From the NCBI GenBank assembly GCA_002395865.1, contig DGVE01000080.1:1-6661 (forward strand): a stretch of 6,661 nucleotides of DNA, in the 5' to 3' direction. Position numbers and translations under genes: made by a program. The first letter of the stretch is position 1. Each line of letters starts with the position of its first letter. The notes beneath the pieces are model-generated. The model was not told the DNA's origin. It saw nothing but the letters and a program-made list of their open reading frames with translations, and ran no database searches. Source of the stretch: Lachnospiraceae bacterium UBA4292. Its GTDB lineage: Bacteria; Bacillota; Clostridia; Lachnospirales; Lachnospiraceae. Shown piece after piece: positions 1-4,267 of this stretch.

Positions 1-1012
1 TCGCCGTCTTCGCGTATTTTAGGTCGACTCCGAGTGAAGCGATCGTGGCAATGGCAGCGGCCGCATTCATTATATTGAACTCACCCGGAAGATTTACGGA
101 GAAATCTCCGCTCACCATGCCCTCACAGGTAAATGTGAGCCCGGGGGTGTCATTTTCATAGGTCTTCGCACAGTTTTTCACGAGGATGTCCGGCTTTAAA
201 ACATGCTCATGCCCCTCCTCGCCGTATGTGAGGACCGGTGCCGTACAGCCTTCAAGTATGCGGAGTATGTTGGGGTCGTCCGCGTTTACCACTGCGCGCC
301 TGCATGTCTTAAAGAGCAGGCTCTTGCAGCGCAGATAGTCGTCGAAGCTCGCGTGCTCGTTCGGTCCCACGTGATCACCAGTGGATATATTCGTAAACAC
401 CGCCGCGTCAAATACTATGCCGCCCTGGCGGTGCTGCATGAGTCCCTGCGAGCTGCACTCTATGACTGCGTGGGTAATACCCTCCCCGACCATCATGGCG
501 AGATATTTCTGCATCTCGTCGCTGTCGGGCGTGGTGTTTGCGAGGTCGTACGACTTATCCCCTATCACCGCGCCGTTCGTGCCTATGGTGCCTGTCATAA
601 AGCCCGCGGCGCGAAGAGAATCCGCTATCATATGCGCGGTGGTCGTCTTGCCCTTCGAGCCGGTGATGCCCACGGTCACGAGCCTGTCTGCGGGATAGCC
701 GTAGTAAGCGCAGTATATGAGCGCCTTGGCAAGCCTCGTATCCTCCACGGATACGATCGCGGCACCTTCTATACCATCGATGATATCCTGGTGCTCTCCC
801 GCCCACTCTCGGCTCACGACTATCAGCGAAGCGCCCGCATCAGCCACCTGTTCCACACAGCTGTGCGTGTCGAACCTCGCGCCCTTTATACATATAAAAG
901 CGCAGCCGGCATTGGCACGTCTGTTATCCGTGGCAATGCCGGTCACCTCTTTATTCATGTCACCGCAGATATAATCGTATTCAAGTCTTTCGAGAAGCTT
1001 CGTGGCGATCAC
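1..1012 (-). CDS. murE: MurE-type Mur ligase (UDP-MurNAc-tripeptide synthetase), partial, N-terminal 337 aa
   Basis: Mur ligases of this type add the third amino acid (meso-DAP or L-Lys) to UDP-MurNAc-L-Ala-D-Glu in the cytoplasm, using ATP. The gene runs off the left edge, so the C-terminal domain and its amino-acid-specificity motif (DNPR in DAP enzymes) are not visible and the substrate cannot be decided. Seen: an N-terminal uridine-binding-like domain with DNRR at 29-32; a P-loop GITGSKGKTTT at 115-125; NTTPDS at 159-164; SSQGLMQHR at 187-195, which keeps the Ser, Gln and Arg known to contact the substrate in MurE; Asp-His at 213-214; and Lys230, at the place of the carbamylated lysine. 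Two departures from the family: SSQ where SSH is usual, and a longer loop STGDHVGPNEH where most have a form like S.DHLD.H. The start is GTG, chosen because AAGGAG lies 10 nt upstream and the codon overlaps the preceding stop as GTGA. It could be a paralogue rather than the only MurE of the cell. Confidence 0.86.
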   Translation of the reverse strand, partial: MIATKLLERLEYDYICGDMNKEVTGIATDNRRANAGCAFICIKGARFDTHSCVEQVADAGASLIVVSREWAGEHQDIIDGIEGAAIVSVEDTRLAKALIYCAYYGYPADRLVTVGITGSKGKTTTAHMIADSLRAAGFMTGTIGTNGAVIGDKSYDLANTTPDSDEMQKYLAMMVGEGITHAVIECSSQGLMQHRQGGIVFDAAVFTNISTGDHVGPNEHASFDDYLRCKSLLFKTCRRAVVNADDPNILRILEGCTAPVLTYGEEGHEHVLKPDILVKNCAKTYENDTPGLTFTCEGMVSGDFSVNLPGEFNIMNAAAAIATIASLGVDLKYAKTA

Positions 1013-1650
1013 TGCTTATTCTCTCCTTCCTCTTCCTCTGCCGTGATGAGCTCGGCCGCGTACGGAAGGCTCTTTATCCAGTCGCACATCTCATGCCACT
1101 CCGCGAGCTTGTGGTTCTTCCTCGCCCTGAAGATGTTCGAGGCGGTCTCGTAATTGAAGGTGCAGGTTCTCATCTGGTTGTAGCTCTCGGGGAGCATCTG
1201 GATGATGTCGTACCAGTAGGCCTTGTCCTTCGTCTCGACGAACTTCTTCCTCTTCGTCTCCATAAAGGCGATGTAGAGTTCGAACATTTCCCGCGAGGAA
1301 TCGGTCATGTGATCCACGGAAAAATCGGAGAGCTCGAAGGACTTGGCGTGTATCTTGTGCATGGTGGAGGTGGAATTGGCCACCGTAGCCACCTTGTATG
1401 TATCGTACTCCTTCCACCAGTAGATGGGAGCGGTGATGTCCACGCTCACGAAGATCTGGCGGATGAACTTTCTGTGGTCGGAGCCGGCCCTGACCAGCTT
1501 CTTCGCAAGGGCGAGGTCATTCGGACCTAACACGAAATTGCCCTCCGCGTCATATGTGCTGTCCATACGGTCCCAGCTGTTCATGGGATTTCTCGCGCCC
1601 CTTACGGCGTTTTCGATATTCATCACACTGGTGTGTTCAAACTTTATCAT
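1009..1650 (-). CDS. ThyX-superfamily-like protein lacking the RHR signature (213 aa)
   Basis: The length (213 aa) is close to that of flavin-dependent thymidylate synthase ThyX (about 220), and the order of conserved blocks resembles it. An AVRGAR block at 15-20 matches AVRAAR of ThyX. The stretch around 57-80 (SDHRKFIRQIF, then DITAPIYWWKE) matches the region ending in KAPIFVARQW. IIQMLPESYNQMR at 149-161 and FRARKNHKLAEW at 174-185 match the C-terminal LP...R...H..W region that binds dUMP in ThyX. However, the diagnostic RHRxxSxNExSxR motif is replaced by a stretch reading DTYKVATVANSTSTMH at 83-98. Normal ThyX catalysis is therefore doubtful. The C-terminus is a glutamate-rich tail (AEEEEGE) whose codons also provide the Shine-Dalgarno for the overlapping murE. 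The ATG is preceded by AAGGAG with 8-nt spacing. The homology call is by eye from remembered ThyX sequence; the protein's function is unknown. Confidence 0.8.
   Translation of the reverse strand: MIKFEHTSVMNIENAVRGARNPMNSWDRMDSTYDAEGNFVLGPNDLALAKKLVRAGSDHRKFIRQIFVSVDITAPIYWWKEYDTYKVATVANSTSTMHKIHAKSFELSDFSVDHMTDSSREMFELYIAFMETKRKKFVETKDKAYWYDIIQMLPESYNQMRTCTFNYETASNIFRARKNHKLAEWHEMCDWIKSLPYAAELITAEEEEGENKQ
1023..1028 (-). promoter_or_regulatory. Shine-Dalgarno of murE inside the upstream gene
   Basis: AAGGAG lies 10 nt before the GTG at 1012. It is embedded in the purine-rich codons of the glutamate-rich tail of the upstream protein. It decides the otherwise ambiguous GTG start, because the next in-frame ATG (958-956) has no comparable site. 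Confidence 0.7.
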
Positions 1651-1658
1651 GGCGGTTG

Positions 1659-1664
1659 CTCCTT
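1659..1664 (-). promoter_or_regulatory. Strong Shine-Dalgarno of the ThyX-like gene
   Basis: AAGGAG lies 8 nt before the ATG at 1650, within the 18-bp gap after the lipoprotein stop (TAA, 1671-1669). It favours this ATG over the internal one nine codons later. Confidence 0.75.
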
Positions 1665-1668
1665 TTAT

Positions 1669-2835
1669 TTAAGCTGTACCCATCTTTAGCTTCAGGAAAG
1701 CCATCTCCTTCTCCGTGACGGCATCCCCGGGATATATCTTCAGATATTCCGTCAGGCGCGTATAAGCGCTGGGGAACATCTCCATCTTTTCGTAAAGTAC
1801 TATCTCGTTCCACATCATATCCTGCATGCATTCGCAGTCCGGATAGGTCTCAATGGCGGTGTGTATGACGTTCCAGGCCAGATTGTACTCACCCGTCCTG
1901 GCCAGGCACATGGCGTAGTAGTTGTTCACCTGTGGGTCATCCTTCTTCTTCAGCGAGTAAACGTAAGCGCTGATGGCCTCGGAATAGAGCTTTTGCTTCT
2001 CGCGGCAAAGCGCCGTGTACATCGCAGCCTTCGCGGCTTTGTCCGCATCCGCGCTCTCGTAGGGATATGAGAACTCCGTGACGGCGTTCTCGTAATTGCC
2101 CATGATGTAATAGATCATGCCGCGGTTTAAGTGCGCGTCATCCGAACTGCCCTCCACGACAAGAGCCTTGTTCAGGTATCCCGCGCCCTGCGCGTAGAGC
2201 TTCCTCGCAGAATACGAATTATATATGGCAATGTAGTACGACACATCGTTCGAGAGTTTTATCACCTCGTCGAAGTAGGTGCGGGCCTCCTCCTCTTTGC
2301 CCATGAGAAGGCACACATCTCCCTGGGCGAAGGTGTTCTCCACCCTGTCGTCGCCCAGCTCGATGAGCGCCTTGTAAGCACCGAGGGCCTCATCGTACTC
2401 GCCCGCCTTTTTGTGCGCGTACGCCTTATATTTGAGTATATCGACCTCGAGGGGACCCACCTCCATGTCGATGGCGTCGACCGCCTGCGTGAAATACGAC
2501 ACGGCGTCCGCCCAGAGCTCCTGATCGAGAGCCATGATTCCGAGCCCTCTGTAGGCGAGCTCGTCCTCACCGCCGATGATCAAGGCGCGGTCGAAATTAT
2601 CCTTCGCCTGTTTGTAATCAGCTGTCTGGATGCAGTTCATACCCAGGTCCACATAGTAGAGTGCCTTTCCGTTATCGGCGGCCACCGCCTGTGCCAGAAG
2701 CTCCTGAGCCTGTGAATACTTGCCCTCACTGTAGAGCTTCATGCCTTCGGTGTGGTAGTCTTCACCCGGCCCCACGCAGGCACTTAAAAGAGCTGCCGCC
2801 ATACATGGGAGCAGCTTTTTTATCATATTTTTCAT
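1669..2835 (-). CDS. TPR-repeat lipoprotein (388 aa)
   Basis: This is a predicted membrane-anchored lipoprotein made almost entirely of tetratricopeptide repeats. The N-terminus has a positively charged start (MKNMIKK), a short hydrophobic segment and a lipobox LSAC ending at Cys20, the site expected to be lipid-modified by Lgt and cut by signal peptidase II. From about residue 27 to the end, roughly ten TPR-like helical pairs follow each other, for example GKYSQAQELLAQAV, ADYKQAKDNFDRAL, GEYDEALGAYKALI, GNYENAVTEF and RTGEYNLAWNVI. TPR arrays bind other proteins; no catalytic domain is visible. The partner is unknown. The start at 2835 is chosen because it gives a complete signal peptide and overlaps the degV stop by four bases (ATGA). 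Its own Shine-Dalgarno is weak (GGAAAG, 5 nt away), which suggests translational coupling to degV. An ATG three codons in would also keep the signal peptide. The open frame extends upstream inside degV, but that extension has no coding character. Confidence 0.88.
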   Translation of the reverse strand: MKNMIKKLLPCMAAALLSACVGPGEDYHTEGMKLYSEGKYSQAQELLAQAVAADNGKALYYVDLGMNCIQTADYKQAKDNFDRALIIGGEDELAYRGLGIMALDQELWADAVSYFTQAVDAIDMEVGPLEVDILKYKAYAHKKAGEYDEALGAYKALIELGDDRVENTFAQGDVCLLMGKEEEARTYFDEVIKLSNDVSYYIAIYNSYSARKLYAQGAGYLNKALVVEGSSDDAHLNRGMIYYIMGNYENAVTEFSYPYESADADKAAKAAMYTALCREKQKLYSEAISAYVYSLKKKDDPQVNNYYAMCLARTGEYNLAWNVIHTAIETYPDCECMQDMMWNEIVLYEKMEMFPSAYTRLTEYLKIYPGDAVTEKEMAFLKLKMGTA

Positions 2836-3704
2836 CTCTGCTTTCCGAAGAAGAACAGGGCGATACAGCCCCTTCCGGTGTGTGCTCCGATGGTGGGGGA
2901 AATAGTGCTGATAAGACTGCTCTTGATGCCTGTCCTGTCCCTGATCATCGCAGCGAGATTCTGCGCGTCCTCCTGGCAGTCCGAATGGCTGATGAAGAAG
3001 GTGTCGTTTGTGATGCTGTAGCCCTTCATGTACTCGATCATGAGATCGCACAATGTCACAAGGCTCTTCTTTCTCCCGCGCACGTTCTTAAGTCCCACCA
3101 GACAGCCCTTCTCATCCACGCGAAGCACCGGCTTGATATTCGCAAGACCCGCCACTATGGCTGTGGCCTTGGACACTCTTCCGCCCCTGTAAAGGCTGTC
3201 GAGATTGTCCACGGTGAAGAGGTGGATGGTGTTCTGGATGTGATCCTCGGCCCATTTCGCGAGGACATCCATATCCATGCCCTTCTCCTTCAGTTCAACG
3301 CACTTGTGCACAAGAAAACCCTGTCCGAGTGAAGCGCACTTGGTATCGATTACCATGACCTTCCTCTCGGGGAACTCCTCCTCGAGGTACTGAGCCGCGA
3401 GGATCGAGTTCTGGCAGGTCGATGAAAGACCCGATGAAAATGCGAGGTGCAGAACATCATAGCCCTGCTCAAGATAAGGGCGAAGCGTATTCTTCAAGTC
3501 CTCGGGAGATACCGCACTCGTAGTGGCAGTCTTACCCTGCGCAAGCAGATCGTAAAACTCCGCGGGAGACAGCTCTCCCTCGCTTCCGCCGTACATAACT
3601 CCGTCGATATTGTAAAAGAGTGAGACTTCAGCCACACCGTGCTCCTCAAGATACTCCTTGGGGAGATCGCACGCAGAATCGGTTGAAATGATGTATTTTC
3701 CCAT
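2832..3704 (-). CDS. DegV/FakB family fatty-acid-binding protein (290 aa)
   Basis: DegV-family proteins hold a single long-chain fatty acid in a deep pocket. Characterised members (FakB) present it to the kinase FakA so that acyl-phosphate can enter phospholipid synthesis. Family blocks seen in order: DSACDL at 9-14; TSAVSPE at 62-68; FSSGLSST at 89-96; DTKCASLGQG at 120-129; LDSLYRGGR at 168-176; NIKPVL at 189-194; SPTIGAHTGRG at 269-279 with the conserved His. The Thr/Ser/His set that binds the carboxylate in this family is present. The length is typical. No FakA is in the window, so the partner must be encoded elsewhere, or the protein has another lipid-related role. An in-frame TAA lies four codons before the ATG, so this is the first possible ATG. 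The nearest Shine-Dalgarno (AAAGGA, 12-nt spacing) is set rather far. It is the first gene after an AT-rich promoter region and overlaps the downstream lipoprotein gene by four bases. Confidence 0.93.
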   Translation of the reverse strand: MGKYIISTDSACDLPKEYLEEHGVAEVSLFYNIDGVMYGGSEGELSPAEFYDLLAQGKTATTSAVSPEDLKNTLRPYLEQGYDVLHLAFSSGLSSTCQNSILAAQYLEEEFPERKVMVIDTKCASLGQGFLVHKCVELKEKGMDMDVLAKWAEDHIQNTIHLFTVDNLDSLYRGGRVSKATAIVAGLANIKPVLRVDEKGCLVGLKNVRGRKKSLVTLCDLMIEYMKGYSITNDTFFISHSDCQEDAQNLAAMIRDRTGIKSSLISTISPTIGAHTGRGCIALFFFGKQR

Positions 3705-3713
3705 GTCCGTAGG

Positions 3714-3722
3714 TTATCCTTT
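3714..3722 (-). promoter_or_regulatory. degV Shine-Dalgarno with long spacing
   Basis: AAAGGA reads on the minus strand at 3722-3717 and lies 12 nt before the degV ATG. It is followed directly by TAA (3716-3714), which is in frame with degV and rules out a longer start. The spacing is longer than the usual 6-9 nt, so degV initiation may be modest or depend on leader structure. Confidence 0.5.
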
Positions 3723-3730
3723 CCCTTTCA

Positions 3731-3747
3731 TCGGGGTGTACCCCCGA
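3731..3747 (-). promoter_or_regulatory. GC-rich hairpin in the degV 5' leader
   Basis: This is a perfect 6-bp stem, TCGGGG paired with CCCCGA around a 5-nt loop, in an otherwise AT-rich gap. It falls just downstream of the expected transcription start and about 8 nt before the degV Shine-Dalgarno. It has no U-run behind it, so it is not a Rho-independent terminator. It could stabilise the 5' end of the mRNA or modulate ribosome access. The pairing is seen in the sequence; the role is inferred. Confidence 0.5.
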
Positions 3748-3760
3748 CTGATCTGAAACG

Positions 3761-3789
3761 ATTATACATTTATTTTCTAAAAATGTATA
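3761..3789 (-). promoter_or_regulatory. Sigma-A-like promoter for the degV operon
   Basis: On the minus strand a consensus -10 TATAAT (3766-3761) lies 17 bp downstream of a -35-like TATACA (3789-3784, four of six matches to TTGACA). Upstream of the -35 is an A/T-rich stretch that includes a run of seven T, which could act as an UP element. Transcription would begin near 3754, giving a leader of about 50 nt before degV. It is the only clearly non-coding, AT-rich segment in the window, which supports the call. Confidence 0.7.
3763..3789. repeat. Perfect 9-bp inverted repeat over the degV promoter (candidate operator)
   Basis: TATACATTT (3763-3771) and AAATGTATA (3781-3789) are exact reverse complements separated by 9 bp. 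One arm covers the -35 and the other overlaps the -10 on the minus strand. A homodimeric repressor bound here would block RNA polymerase. It does not match the FapR or FabT fatty-acid operator consensus as I remember them. AT-rich DNA produces chance dyads, so operator function is inference. Confidence 0.45.
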
Positions 3790-3821
3790 TATAAAAAAAT
3801 CATAAACTTTTGCGACCTGTT

Positions 3822-4253
3822 TCAATTCACTCCGGTGGAGCCGAAGCCGCCCCTGTCGGCGCCCTCGAGTCTGTCCACCACGCAAAACTCCACCGGCGGC
3901 TGGTGCTTCATGATGCGGAACTGGCAGATCCTGTCATTGACATGGATCACGGTGTCGCGCACCGCAAGCACGGGCATCATCCACTGATCGCCGTCGCCGC
4001 AGTAGCTCTCGTCGATTATGCCGCAGCTGTTGGTCTGAAGGATGCCGAAGTTTTTGAAGGTCGAGCTGCGAGGCACAACATGCGCCTCGTAGCCCTCCGG
4101 GAGCTTCATGGCCACTCCGAGCTTTATCAGCCTGAAATCGCCCTTTTTCAGCTCCACGTCCTCGGCGGCGCGAAGATCGATCCAGTCGCCGCCGGGGGTG
4201 CTCTTTATCCTGTCTATCTTGTCCGAAAAATACTTTATCTCTATCTTTTCCAT
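3822..4253 (-). CDS. dut: dUTP diphosphatase, trimeric type (143 aa)
   Basis: dUTPase hydrolyses dUTP to dUMP and pyrophosphate. This keeps uracil out of DNA and supplies dUMP for thymidylate synthesis. The five motifs of the homotrimeric family are present in order: IDLRAAED at 25-32 (motif 1); PRSST at 61-65 (motif 2); [10 protein letters not shown] at 78-87 (motif 3, with the water-activating Asp81 and the Tyr84 that stacks on uracil); NDRICQFRI at 106-114 (motif 4); RGGFGSTG at 134-141 (motif 5). The length is normal. Mild oddities are PRSST where PRSG is usual, and a [10 protein letters not shown] stretch after motif 3. The start has AAGGAT 10 nt upstream; that site overlaps the purL stop TAA, and only 14 bp separate the genes, so dut is probably co-transcribed with purL. 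I see no good terminator after it. Confidence 0.94.
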   Translation of the reverse strand: MEKIEIKYFSDKIDRIKSTPGGDWIDLRAAEDVELKKGDFRLIKLGVAMKLPEGYEAHVVPRSSTFKNFGILQTNSCGIIDESYCGDGDQWMMPVLAVRDTVIHVNDRICQFRIMKHQPPVEFCVVDRLEGADRGGFGSTGVN

Positions 4254-4267
4254 GGTGCAGTATATCC

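Noticed and set aside
203..1153. 316-codon plus-strand open frame opposite murE
   Set aside because: It lies wholly antisense to a clear Mur ligase reading and the end of the ThyX-like gene. Its translation is rich in Arg, His and Val, shows no family motif, and has no convincing ribosome site.
2836..3051. Longer N-terminus of the TPR lipoprotein (start at 3051)
   Set aside because: The extra 72 residues are out-of-frame degV codons with His/Arg/Gln-rich composition and would bury the lipoprotein signal peptide.
2131..3332. Overlapping plus-strand frames (2131-2715 and 2661-3332) opposite the lipoprotein and degV
   Set aside because: Both are antisense to genes with clear domain content; the products show no recognisable motifs.
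3791..3821. Possible terminator after dut (minus-strand T7 run at 3799-3793)
   Set aside because: The T-run is not preceded by a GC-rich stem; only weak A/T pairing is possible. It is better explained as an A/T-rich element upstream of the degV promoter.
3646..3885. 79-codon minus-strand frame crossing the intergenic gap
   Set aside because: It overlaps dut, the promoter and the degV start in a different frame from both genes and has no protein-like features.
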